The notes below the pieces were generated by a model. That model saw nothing but the letters and a program-made list of their open reading frames with translations, was not told where the DNA came from and made no database searches. From contig NZ_JBIMSN010000158.1 in NCBI RefSeq assembly GCF_043944905.1, positions 1 to 64,000 on the forward strand: a DNA stretch of 64,000 nucleotides, written 5' to 3'. Shown here in pieces: positions 51,592 to 60,004 of this stretch. A program made the translations under genes and the position numbers. Source of the DNA: Antrihabitans spumae. Lineage in GTDB: Bacteria > Actinomycetota > Actinomycetes > Mycobacteriales > Mycobacteriaceae. The stretch's first letter is position 1. The number at the start of each line of letters is the position of its first letter.

Positions 51592-53724
51592 TCAAGGCGT
51601 AAGTTCGATACCACCATCGACCGTCGTATCCACAGTGATCGTGTGGGGGGTATCGCCGTCGGACCACGCGATGTCGATCTGCTTGCCATGGACCTTGACG
51701 TCGAGTTCTGTTATCGGCGCGCCCGTTTCACCGTCCAGCGGGCGGAGGATAGTCACCATCGCGAAGGGAGTGGCTAGGTCGGCGCGCGCTCCGATCAGCC
51801 ACGCGGGGTCCTGTGCTTCGAGCCGCTCCGACCACCAGCCGAGATGTGTTGCGGTGTCGCCCCTCGTCTGTTCGGTGGCGATCGGACCGGTCGCCGCATA
51901 CTCGAGCTGAAGAACAGGAAGACCGTCTCGGTCGACCAAGTGCCCCGAGGCGCTCGATGTCGCACTCAAGGACGAATGAAGCGGCCAACCGAGGTGTGCT
52001 TCGTGTCGGCCTGTGCCGCTGAGCAGGTCGACGACGGCCAGGTAGGACAAGTCCGGTCCGGCCGTCAGCCATCGTCGATGAGTGACAGCCTCCGCCAAGC
52101 GACGGTAGCCGTTGTGCTCGGCGTCCACGACGCCACCGTCGATGTCGACGGCACGGACCACGACATCGGCCTGATCTGTCCACATGAAGGGTCCGCCGAT
52201 CAGTGACTGATCTTGCCCGTCGACGCAGACGGTGGGGTGCATTCGAGTGCCGCGGTAGACAACTCGGCGTTCGGGGTGGCCATAGTAGCTTCCGGCGCCC
52301 GGATCGCCGATGACGTCGTGCCCATCGATGCTCAGCGTGACCGCCAGCGCGTCGGCGTGTCCGTGCGCAGCGATCGACAGGTACCCCAAAGGACCCACGT
52401 CCATTGTGGCTCGCCGCTTTCCACCGCGCAGCACGACCAATCCGCCAGTCGCCGCATAGAACCCGACTCCAAGAGCCGGTGGCGAACTGTCGCCGTGCGT
52501 GACGCCGAGCGCCTCGGACAGCCACGCCGACGTGATCGAGGGCGTGCCGTAGCGCCTCGCCGCGTCGTTTCCGGTCAGAGCGGCGACGATGCCGAGGTGA
52601 TCGCGAACGGTGCGGAGGGGTTCGGGGCCGAGCCGCAGAGCGAAACCCTCGTCGTCGTCGCCGTATCGAGGCTGCGGGTCGTTCGGACCGACGATGGCAC
52701 CTAGATATTCGGCACTTCGGTCGATTGCATCGACGAGCCGACTGGGGGGCTGGTCGCCGCGCAAGGACAGCAGCGCGACGACGACACCGATGAGTTCGGC
52801 GGTGAAAACCTGGTAGCCGACAGCCTGCTCGGCGCCGGCACCGTCGTCGAGAATCTGCAGCGGCGCCTGCTCCTCGAGCAAGCCAAGCGCGCGTCGTTCC
52901 CACTTGTGCGCGTTCGCCAGTTCCGGAAACAAGATCGCGACCGTTGCCAGGCCGGTAAGTTCGCCGATCAGATGATTGTTTGCAGAACTGAAGAGTGAGC
53001 GTTCACGCCAGCAGCGCCGAGCGCTCTCGTGCAGCAAGGTGACGATGCGCCGATACCGCTCCGGAGTGAGAGCCGGTGAGGTGCGAAGACCCTGCAGTGC
53101 GATGGCGACCGACGTGGCTCGGATACCGCACTCGAAGGCACCACGCCAGGCAATTCCGACACCGGGGAGTTGCTCGTCCATCCAGCCGTCGAGTTGATCG
53201 AAGGCCGCATCGGCGAAACGGTCGTCGCCGGTGAATAGCCAGGCCTGGGCCAACCATGGCAGATGCTGAAGGCGGTTCAGTTCCCAGATCCACTTGGGGT
53301 CGCCCGCAGCCGTCCGATGATCGAGCTTGTCCGCCGGCGTGGTTGGCCAGCGATAACCCGACAGCGGATCGAGATTCCAATCGATCGGCGTTCCTACGTT
53401 GGCAGCTGGGTAGCCGAAATAGGTGACTTCTCCGGCAAGTATCCGCTCTGCGGCCTCGACCACGGCCTTCGCCGCATCCGGGTTAGCCACTGCGACGTCG
53501 GTGGCACGTTTGCCGTCAAGTAGCACGGGCCGCCCTGTGCCGGTGCGGAAATGCCGTAGGAGTTCGTCCCAATTCGGCTCGCCGCGAGAGAACAGCCGGC
53601 GTTCGGCAGACTTCCAATCGACCTCGCGCGCGAGTTTCTTCTGCCCGAACCGGCCTGCTCGCCAAGCGATTTCACGCACATTCATGGTGCGCAATCGGCG
53701 CGCGTACCAACCGATCCGGCTCAC
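51592..53724 (-). CDS. Heparinase II/III family protein
   Basis: The 710-residue protein has the two-part layout of heparinase II/III-type lyases. The N-terminal alpha/alpha toroid includes PIDWNLDPLSGYRWPTTPADK, RLQHLPWLAQAWLFTGDDRF and SANNHLIGELTGLATV. The C-terminal beta-domain includes the metal-site-like AAHGHADALAVTLSIDGHDVIGDPGAGSYY. No classical signal peptide is visible. In bacterial polysaccharide loci such proteins often cleave or tailor uronic-acid polymers, which fits the dehydrogenase nearby. GTG at 53724 follows AAGGGG; it is convergent with the DUF218 gene. Confidence 0.88.
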   Translation of the reverse strand: MSRIGWYARRLRTMNVREIAWRAGRFGQKKLAREVDWKSAERRLFSRGEPNWDELLRHFRTGTGRPVLLDGKRATDVAVANPDAAKAVVEAAERILAGEVTYFGYPAANVGTPIDWNLDPLSGYRWPTTPADKLDHRTAAGDPKWIWELNRLQHLPWLAQAWLFTGDDRFADAAFDQLDGWMDEQLPGVGIAWRGAFECGIRATSVAIALQGLRTSPALTPERYRRIVTLLHESARRCWRERSLFSSANNHLIGELTGLATVAILFPELANAHKWERRALGLLEEQAPLQILDDGAGAEQAVGYQVFTAELIGVVVALLSLRGDQPPSRLVDAIDRSAEYLGAIVGPNDPQPRYGDDDEGFALRLGPEPLRTVRDHLGIVAALTGNDAARRYGTPSITSAWLSEALGVTHGDSSPPALGVGFYAATGGLVVLRGGKRRATMDVGPLGYLSIAAHGHADALAVTLSIDGHDVIGDPGAGSYYGHPERRVVYRGTRMHPTVCVDGQDQSLIGGPFMWTDQADVVVRAVDIDGGVVDAEHNGYRRLAEAVTHRRWLTAGPDLSYLAVVDLLSGTGRHEAHLGWPLHSSLSATSSASGHLVDRDGLPVLQLEYAATGPIATEQTRGDTATHLGWWSERLEAQDPAWLIGARADLATPFAMVTILRPLDGETGAPITELDVKVHGKQIDIAWSDGDTPHTITVDTTVDGGIELTP

Positions 53725-53831
53725 AGCGACCCCTTTCGAATACGACGACCGAATCGCCGTTCTGTTCCGGAAACGGAGAATACGCCGATGCCGGAGTTGG
53801 CTGACACTGCGCAATAAGCGATCATCATTCG

Positions 53832-54374
53832 GTGATCGACTCCAAAGACAGTTTGAAGCAGTTTCTTGCGGAGGACCTCGCTGCACACGATCTGGATCGG
53901 TGGCGGTTGCGGTATCGACTTACGCAGCGCAGCGCGTATTTCCAGCGTCTGCTTCGGAAGTCGGAGTACTGGGCGAATGTGCGTCGGGATCCGATCGGCC
54001 GCTGCTTCTTCGTGTGGTACGCGTTGCGGACGAAATTTCTTGCCGAGCGCCTTGGATACACGATTCCGCGCAACGTTTTCGGCCCAGGACTGTCGATCGC
54101 GCACATCGGCACGATCACTGTGAACGGGGGAGCGACGGTCGGCGCGCGCTGTCGTATTCATCAGGGCGTAACCATCGGTAGCGGTGCCCACGGTAGTTAC
54201 CCGGTTATCGGGGACGACGTTTTTCTCGGCCCGAACTGCGGTGTATTCGGTGTGCGGGTCGGCAACCGAGTAGAGGTGCGGCCGGGAGCGGTCGTCATCA
54301 AGGATGTGCCGGACGACGTGCATGTTGCCGGCGTTCCCGCGAAGGTCCTCAATCGTCGCACGCCTGACGCTTGA
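53832..54374 (+). CDS. Serine acetyltransferase-like hexapeptide O-acetyltransferase
   Basis: A 180-residue left-handed beta-helix acyltransferase of the LbH-SAT type. It has GPGLSIAHIGTITVNGGATVGARC, then IHQGVTIGSG and the closing VVIKDVPDDVHVAGVPAKVL. In polysaccharide loci these enzymes O-acetylate a sugar rather than serine. The start is GTG. It is divergent from the heparinase gene by 107 bp and convergent with the following methyltransferase gene by 5 bp. No cysteine synthase gene is nearby, which argues against cysE. Confidence 0.82.
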   Translation: MIDSKDSLKQFLAEDLAAHDLDRWRLRYRLTQRSAYFQRLLRKSEYWANVRRDPIGRCFFVWYALRTKFLAERLGYTIPRNVFGPGLSIAHIGTITVNGGATVGARCRIHQGVTIGSGAHGSYPVIGDDVFLGPNCGVFGVRVGNRVEVRPGAVVIKDVPDDVHVAGVPAKVLNRRTPDA

Positions 54375-54379
54375 CACCT

Positions 54380-55459
54380 TCAGGCCGGTCCGAGGGTCAA
54401 GCGGTCGCTGATTTCCGGATAGCGTCGGCGAACTTCGGGTAGCAGATCGGGCAGAGTCAGCAGCACGGTGTCCGGGGCGGCTGCGACAAGCGACTCCGGC
54501 GAGATGATGGGTACATCGGTGCCGGGCATTCGACGCCCCTGTTTGGCCGGTGCAGCGTCGGCGACCGCCGTTAGTCGGGACGCATTCACGCCCGCAAGTG
54601 CGAACAACGCGACGGCACGCGACGCCGCACCGTACGCGTACACCCGCCGACCACCCGCGACCTCGTGGTCGAGCCATTCGTCCAACGCTTTCGTTTCGGC
54701 AGATGCAGCGCGCTGCAGCGCGGCGACAACATGTGGATCTTGCAGTCCCATCGCCGCTTCGGCCGAGAGGATCGTAGTCACATATTCGTCCGGCTCGACT
54801 TCGTCGTGCCGCGCTGCGATTAGAACGGTGCCCCCGTACAGGTCGAACTCCCATGCTGCGTGGACGTGCATCCCCGCGTCGCGAAGCAGTGCGGTCAGTG
54901 CGGTGAGAGAGTAGTAGCCGAAGTGGCCGTGCCGCAGCGCATTCCACTGCCCCTGCTGCACGATCGCTGCGAGTGAATGGAACTGCAGCAGTAGCACGCC
55001 GTCGCGCGCCGTCGCCGCAGCACGGCGCGCGAAAGCCGCGCGTTGGTCGGGTTCGTGCATGATCCCGAAGCAGTCGAGCACGACCGCAGCGGCCGAATCG
55101 GCGACAGCCTCCGAGAAACCGCGCTCCAGCAACAGTGGTACCCACGTACCGCCGTGGGGGCTACCGAACTCGATGACGGTGGTGCCGCGCAACCAGCCGG
55201 CTGCTGCAACGCGTGCGATGGCGTCTTCCGCTTGATCACGTAGCGCCTGCGGTTCGACGCCGCGGGGTTCGTCGGTGACGGTGTCGTCGTCGGCCAGTTG
55301 CGCGAGTCCGCAAACACGGCACAGATCCATCGCGAGATCGTGGGTTGTCTCCGACGTCGACACCGGATCCTCTGCGAGCGGGAAAAAGTCTGCGGCGGGC
55401 GCCTTTCCGAGATCCAACACGCGCACTGTGTCCGAACTTGCGCAGGCTCTGCAGATCAC
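54380..55459 (-). CDS. Sugar C-methyltransferase paralogue with altered active site
   Basis: This 359-residue protein has the three-part layout of sugar C-methyltransferases: a zinc-binding N-terminus (CRAC and CRVC pairs), a methyltransferase core, and the Rossmann-like C-terminal domain (RVYAYGAASRAVALFALAGV). Compared with the full-length paralogue at 58532, the core is about 60 residues shorter, and the family's YHEH catalytic motif reads RHGH (ALRHGHFGYYSL). It may be inactive or do different chemistry. GTG at 55459 is chosen because GGAGG lies six bases upstream; an in-frame ATG 18 bases earlier overlaps that site. Confidence 0.75.
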   Translation of the reverse strand: MICRACASSDTVRVLDLGKAPAADFFPLAEDPVSTSETTHDLAMDLCRVCGLAQLADDDTVTDEPRGVEPQALRDQAEDAIARVAAAGWLRGTTVIEFGSPHGGTWVPLLLERGFSEAVADSAAAVVLDCFGIMHEPDQRAAFARRAAATARDGVLLLQFHSLAAIVQQGQWNALRHGHFGYYSLTALTALLRDAGMHVHAAWEFDLYGGTVLIAARHDEVEPDEYVTTILSAEAAMGLQDPHVVAALQRAASAETKALDEWLDHEVAGGRRVYAYGAASRAVALFALAGVNASRLTAVADAAPAKQGRRMPGTDVPIISPESLVAAAPDTVLLTLPDLLPEVRRRYPEISDRLTLGPA

Positions 55460-55494
55460 GACGTACCTCCGAACCAATCGGGCATCATTGATGG

Positions 55495-56046
55495 ATGCGA
55501 ATCGAATCGACCGACCTTGCGGACGTACTCGTTTTCATCCCGGAGCCGTTCCGCGACGACCGAGGTCTGTTCACCCGAACCTTCGATGTCGATGTGTTCG
55601 ACGGTGCAACTCCGGGTCCGGTGCGTGCCGCGTCGTTTGCGCAGGACTCGCAGTCGCGTTCGGTCGCGGGGGTTGTCCGCGGCATGCATGGACGATCGGG
55701 TCGTGGCGAAGCAAAGCTCGTGCGATGCGCCAATGGTGCCGTTCACGACGTGCTCGTCGATATCCGAAGGGAATCGCCGACTTTCGGTGAGCAGCAAGCC
55801 TTTCTGCTCGACGACGTCGAGTTCCGGCACCTCTACGTGCCGCCGGGTTTTCTGCACGGATTCCAAGCGCTCACCGATACGGCCGACGTCTGCTATCGGA
55901 TCGACAGACCACATGATCCAACGGAGGATCTGGGCGTCGCCTACAACGATCCTGAGCTGGCGATCGAGTGGCCGCGTGCCGTCGCGATCGTGTCCGCACG
56001 TGACGCCGCCGCAGGCAGTTGGGCGCAGTTGCTGCAATCGGTCTAG
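55495..56046 (+). CDS. dTDP-4-dehydrorhamnose 3,5-epimerase-like (RmlC family)
   Basis: A 183-residue cupin of the RmlC family, which epimerises 4-keto-6-deoxy nucleotide sugars. The signature SQSRSVAGVVRGMHGR holds the catalytic His; KLVRCANGAVHDVLVDIR and YVPPGFLHGFQAL follow, with NDPELAIEWP near the end. The Tyr of VCYRID may serve as the acid. No rmlA, rmlB or rmlD is in the window, so its substrate may be the product of the neighbouring CDP-sugar genes or a dTDP-sugar made elsewhere. It is divergent from the methyltransferase gene by only 35 bp. Confidence 0.82.
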   Translation: MRIESTDLADVLVFIPEPFRDDRGLFTRTFDVDVFDGATPGPVRAASFAQDSQSRSVAGVVRGMHGRSGRGEAKLVRCANGAVHDVLVDIRRESPTFGEQQAFLLDDVEFRHLYVPPGFLHGFQALTDTADVCYRIDRPHDPTEDLGVAYNDPELAIEWPRAVAIVSARDAAAGSWAQLLQSV

Positions 56047-56051
56047 CGTGT

Positions 56052-57083
56052 TCACGCCTCTGCGGTGGGTCGCCGACGCATCGTCTCATCGAGAATCCCT
56101 GCCGCCTGTAGCTTTTCGAGGTGCGGCAGGCGAGTGAAACGCTTGAAGAAGTCGTCGCTCGACAGTCCAGCCGACGTGTATTCCTTGTACAGCTCGACCG
56201 CACCTTCTGGAATCGTCCACTGTGCTTCGAAGCCGAGTGCGTTGCGCATGGCCGAGAAGTCGACGCGGTAGGAGCGTGGGTCGGCGCCGCTCTCACCAGT
56301 GATCAGCAGCTTCGAGTTCGGGACGGCGTCGACGACGGCCTCTGCGATCTGCGCGACGGTGAGGTTGTTTTTCTCTGTTCCGACGTTGTACGCGATGCAA
56401 TTGATCTTGTCGACGGGAGCGGTCAGACAGGTGGCGAAAGCCGCTGCGATGTCCTGGGCGTGCACAAGGGGTCGCCACGGTGTGCCGTCGGACAACACAC
56501 GGACGTCACCGGTCAGAACCGCATGGCCGACAAGGTTGTTCAACACGATGTCTGCGCGCAGCCGTGGCGAGAAGCCGAATGCTGTTGCGTTGCGCAGAAA
56601 TACCGGTGTGAAGCCCGAATCGGCGATCGCGGCGACGTCGTCCTCGACACGAACTTTGCTTTCGGCGTACGGCGTCAGCGGCCGTAGCGGCGCGGTCTCG
56701 GTGACGAGTTCCTCACCGGCGGAACCGTATACGGAGCAGGTGGAGGCGTAGAGGAAGCGGGCGACCCCGGCGTCCTTCGCAAGCTTTGCGAGCCGGACCG
56801 ACGCGTGATGGTTGACGTCGTAGGTGATTTCGGGGGCGAGGGCGCCAAGCGGATCGTTCGACAGCGCCGCAAGGTGAATCACGGCGTCGAAGCCGCGCAG
56901 CTGATCGACCGTGACGTCGCGCAGATCCACTGCGAGACCTGGCGGGTCCACCGGTGCCGGTCCGAGGATGCATTCTGCGAACAGCCCGGAGTCGAGGCCG
57001 ACGACATCGTGCCCCGCCGCCTGCAGAATCGGCACCATCACCGTGCCGAGATATCCCTGATGACCGGTTACGAGAACCCGCAT
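56052..57083 (-). CDS. NAD-dependent epimerase/dehydratase of the CDP-sugar cassette
   Basis: A 343-residue extended SDR. The cofactor motif is VTGHQGYLGTVMVPIL, followed by VIHLAALSNDP, ASTCSVYGSAGEELV, the catalytic YAESK and the NVGTEKNNLTVAQIAEAV block. It is not like CDP-glucose 4,6-dehydratase (RfbG), whose N-terminus differs. It probably epimerises or reduces a CDP-linked keto sugar. The ATG at 57083 follows GGAGGG; the ATG five codons earlier overlaps that site. It is last in a four-gene leftward operon with gaps of 1 bp or overlaps. Confidence 0.83.
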   Translation of the reverse strand: MRVLVTGHQGYLGTVMVPILQAAGHDVVGLDSGLFAECILGPAPVDPPGLAVDLRDVTVDQLRGFDAVIHLAALSNDPLGALAPEITYDVNHHASVRLAKLAKDAGVARFLYASTCSVYGSAGEELVTETAPLRPLTPYAESKVRVEDDVAAIADSGFTPVFLRNATAFGFSPRLRADIVLNNLVGHAVLTGDVRVLSDGTPWRPLVHAQDIAAAFATCLTAPVDKINCIAYNVGTEKNNLTVAQIAEAVVDAVPNSKLLITGESGADPRSYRVDFSAMRNALGFEAQWTIPEGAVELYKEYTSAGLSSDDFFKRFTRLPHLEKLQAAGILDETMRRRPTAEA

Positions 57084-57084
57084 G

Positions 57085-57735
57085 TCATTGCCCTCCAAAT
57101 GAAATCGTCGCTTTTTCTATTACGAACGCCTCGGCGTGTTCGCTTCGGCATTGCACGCCCCGCAGCCTGGACAGGCCGAGGAACGACGCATCGTCGAACC
57201 AATCGTGAACCACTTGCGAGGGGTAGTGCTCGTGCAGCAGGCGCACTTTCTCCTGCGCCGACCGTGTCTCGATCGGATGGAACATCGTCGGGCGCGGAGT
57301 ATCCGTTTCCCATTTGAGAATCTCGTAGCCGAGGATCAGGTGATCCCGAAATTCCGTCGGCAGGACCTTGGCGAGCAGCCGATGGTCCTGGTGAGCGTCG
57401 TCGCGCTGCGGACCGAACACGATGTCGGGGTTGCACGTACGGCGAAAGGCAGCGAGTTCGTCCTTGATTCGATTCCAATGCGCGGGCGCGCGACCGTCGG
57501 GAATGTCCAGAATCGTCACGGTGAGGTCGGTGTCCGGACAGAACGCCGCAAGCGCCGAGCGTTCCTCGGCTTCCCGAGGTGTCCCGCCGCCGGAAAGGAC
57601 GAGGGCATGCACCCGCAGGTCCGGGACCGACTGCGCGGTCGTAAGGAGCGTTCCGCCCATACCGATCGCGATGTCGTCGCAGTGCGCCCCGAGTACAGCT
57701 AGTTCGGTGACGCCCCGCGTTGCCAGTTCGATCAT
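57085..57735 (-). CDS. PIG-L family deacetylase
   Basis: The 216-residue protein belongs to the PIG-L/LmbE family of zinc-dependent N-deacetylases. The metal motif is LGAHCDDIAIGMGGTLL, an AHxDD variant, with the second part DDAHQDHRLLAKVL. The family removes N-acetyl groups from GlcNAc-type sugars or related compounds. In this operon it may expose an amino group on the unusual sugar or act on another intermediate. ATGA overlap with the cytidylyltransferase gene ties the two together. Confidence 0.88.
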   Translation of the reverse strand: MIELATRGVTELAVLGAHCDDIAIGMGGTLLTTAQSVPDLRVHALVLSGGGTPREAEERSALAAFCPDTDLTVTILDIPDGRAPAHWNRIKDELAAFRRTCNPDIVFGPQRDDAHQDHRLLAKVLPTEFRDHLILGYEILKWETDTPRPTMFHPIETRSAQEKVRLLHEHYPSQVVHDWFDDASFLGLSRLRGVQCRSEHAEAFVIEKATISFGGQ

Positions 57736-58535
57736 GCGGGGGCTACGACGTCTTCCTTATCTTCGGCTTCCCACACCATCCACGGACGGATGCCGTGCTG
57801 ATAGTTGGCGTCGAGTTCGGCACGCTCTTTGAAGGTGTCGGTCGGCTTCCAGAAACCGAGGTGCTTGTAGCCGAACAGGCGACCCTGCTGGGCCAGCGTC
57901 CCGCACACGTCCTCGACGAGGTCGCCACCCGGAGGTAGTAGGTCGAAGATCTCGTTGCTGAGAACGAAGAATCCGCCGTTCTCCCAGATCGGCATGCGGC
58001 TGACGGGCGCGATTTCGGTGACGACGCCGGACTCGGTCACGTCGACGCAGTGGAACGAGGACTGCGGCGGAACGATCAACATCGAGGCCGCTGCACCGGA
58101 GGCATGAAACTTGTCGATGATCTCGTCCATCGGCGCATCGGTCAGCACGTCGGCGTAGTTTGCCAGGAAGTACTCGTCACCGTCGAGGTGCTTGCGGACC
58201 CGCCGGAGTCGCTCGCCGATTGCGGACTCGACACCCGTGTCAGCGAACGTTATGGACCAGTCGCTGATATCGGTGTGGAGCAATTCGACTTTGCCGTCCC
58301 GAAGAACGAAGTCGTTCGATGCAGCTTCCTCGTACTCGAGGAAGTAGTTCTTGATGTGCTCGGCGCCGTAGCCGAGGCAGAGAATGAAGTCTTTGTGGCC
58401 GAAGTGGGCGTAATACCGCATGACGTGCCAGATCAAGGGCCGGGGGCCGACCATCTGCATCGGCTTGGGGATGACATCGCTGGAATCGTTTCGCATCCGC
58501 ATGCCGTATCCGCCGCAGAACAGAACTACCTTCAT
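57732..58535 (-). CDS. rfbF: Glucose-1-phosphate cytidylyltransferase
   Basis: The 267-residue nucleotidyltransferase matches RfbF, which makes CDP-glucose from glucose 1-phosphate and CTP. The start MKVVLFCGGYGMRMRNDS holds the nucleotide-binding loop, followed by PKPMQMVGPRPLIWHVMRYYAHFG, NYADVLTDAP and GGFFVLSNEIFDLL, then KHLGFWKPTDTFKER near the end. This sets the pathway as CDP-linked. The start is the Met of MKVVLF; upstream in-frame sequence overlaps the methyltransferase gene. No CDP-glucose 4,6-dehydratase was seen in the window. Confidence 0.92.
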   Translation of the reverse strand: MKVVLFCGGYGMRMRNDSSDVIPKPMQMVGPRPLIWHVMRYYAHFGHKDFILCLGYGAEHIKNYFLEYEEAASNDFVLRDGKVELLHTDISDWSITFADTGVESAIGERLRRVRKHLDGDEYFLANYADVLTDAPMDEIIDKFHASGAAASMLIVPPQSSFHCVDVTESGVVTEIAPVSRMPIWENGGFFVLSNEIFDLLPPGGDLVEDVCGTLAQQGRLFGYKHLGFWKPTDTFKERAELDANYQHGIRPWMVWEAEDKEDVVAPA

Positions 58536-59782
58536 CGCGCGTCCCTCTCGGTGCTTCTCAGGTCGGCTTCGTGCACGTGTGGGAGGGGGTAGACGAGCCG
58601 TCCACCCCATTCGGAGATATGTCGTAGCTGCTCGGTCAGTTCTGTTTCGAGATTCCACGGCAGAACGACGACTACGTCAGGCCGGTCTTTTTCGATTTGC
58701 TCGATCGGCAGAATCGGAATTCTTGTGCCGGGGGTGAATCGACCGTGTTTGTAGGGATTTCGGTCGACTGTGTATTCCAGCAAGTCGGTACGAATACCGC
58801 AGTAGTTGAGGAGTGTATTGCCTTTGCCTGGTGCACCGTAGCCGACGACACGCTTTCCCTCCGCACGCCGATCCAGGAGGTAGCGAAGTAGATCTTGGCG
58901 AACTTTCTGAGTGCGTGGTGTGAGTTCGCGGTAGCCGTCGACATCGTGCAACCCCGCCGCCTCTTCGGCCGCCAAGATGTCTCGGTAGCGCTGGGACGGC
59001 TCCCCGGCCACGGCCTCGGGCCGCGCCCACACTCGGATCGAGCCGCCGTGGGTGGAAATCAGCTCGACATCCACGACGGTCAGCCCTGCCGTTGCGAGTG
59101 CACGAGTAGCGGAAAGCACTGTGTAGTACTGGAAATGCTCGTGGTAGATCGTGTCGAACTGACCGAGTTCGACGAGGTTCTGGGCGTGGTGGACCTCGAT
59201 GCTCAACCAGCCGTCGTCCGCGAGAAGTGCTCGTAGAGAACGAGTGAAGCCGAGCAGATCCGGAATGTGCGCGTAGACGTTGTTCGCTGCGACGAGGTTC
59301 GCTCTGCCATGTTCGGCGGTGACGGCGGCGGCGAGTTCCTCGTCGAGGAAAGCGGTTTCGGTCGGCACACCACGGTCGCGCGCGGCAGCACCGACGTTGA
59401 CTGAGGGCTCGATCCCCAAGCATGGGACACCGGCAGCGACGACGTGCTGTAGGAGATAGCCGTCGTTGCTGGCTACTTCGACGACGAACGACGACTCGTC
59501 CAAGCCGAGTCGCTCGATGGCGCCGTCGACGAAGCTCTTTGCGTGCTGGACCCAGCTGTCGGAAAAGGAGGAGAAGTACGCGTATTCGGTGAAGGTCTCT
59601 TCTGGAGTGATCAGCGGAGGGATCTGCAGTAGCAGGCACTCTTCGCAGAGACGCAGGTGCAGCGGATATGTCGGTTCGGGCAGATCGAGTTCGGCGGATT
59701 CGAGGAACTTCTCGCACGGCGGAGTTGCGCCGAGATCGAGAACACTGAGTAGTCGGTCCGAATTACAAAGTCGACAATGCAC
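58532..59782 (-). CDS. SAM-dependent sugar C-methyltransferase
   Basis: The 416-residue protein has the layout of C-3 sugar methyltransferases such as TcaB9/KijD1. The N-terminal zinc module has CRLCNS and LCEECLLLQ. The SAM domain has VVEVASNDGYLLQ and VAANNVYAHIPD. The catalytic loop FDTIYHEHFQYYT contains the full YHEH motif, and a C-terminal domain begins RVVGYGAPGKGNTLLNYCG. It should add a methyl branch to a nucleotide-linked keto sugar. The start is a GTG at 59782, after GGATTTGC. First gene of the leftward cassette; its stop overlaps rfbF. Confidence 0.9.
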   Translation of the reverse strand: MHCRLCNSDRLLSVLDLGATPPCEKFLESAELDLPEPTYPLHLRLCEECLLLQIPPLITPEETFTEYAYFSSFSDSWVQHAKSFVDGAIERLGLDESSFVVEVASNDGYLLQHVVAAGVPCLGIEPSVNVGAAARDRGVPTETAFLDEELAAAVTAEHGRANLVAANNVYAHIPDLLGFTRSLRALLADDGWLSIEVHHAQNLVELGQFDTIYHEHFQYYTVLSATRALATAGLTVVDVELISTHGGSIRVWARPEAVAGEPSQRYRDILAAEEAAGLHDVDGYRELTPRTQKVRQDLLRYLLDRRAEGKRVVGYGAPGKGNTLLNYCGIRTDLLEYTVDRNPYKHGRFTPGTRIPILPIEQIEKDRPDVVVVLPWNLETELTEQLRHISEWGGRLVYPLPHVHEADLRSTERDAR

Positions 59783-60004
59783 GCAAATCCCTTGATTAGT
59801 TCGACCGCGAGAGGAATCAATCCTCCAGCGAGTGTTCGAGGATGTCCACCCGGCGTCAATTATGCACGTCGAAACAGACAAAACAACGAGAAACGAACAG
59901 GTACGAATCTGCGATGGTGGCAGGTTGCCAGCAGTTGGCCCTGGTTCGAACGGCGGCTCTCTCAGCCCGTCCTCATAAACCTTGTGGATGATGTGGAGGT
60001 GAAG

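Noticed and set aside
53832..54374. cysE, serine acetyltransferase for cysteine synthesis
   Set aside because: No cysK nearby, short N-terminus, and polysaccharide context favour a sugar O-acetyltransferase.
55495..56046. Full rhamnose pathway
   Set aside because: Only an RmlC-like gene is present; rmlA, rmlB and rmlD were not found in the window.
56052..57083. CDP-glucose 4,6-dehydratase (RfbG)
   Set aside because: The N-terminal motif and overall pattern match an epimerase/reductase-type SDR rather than RfbG.
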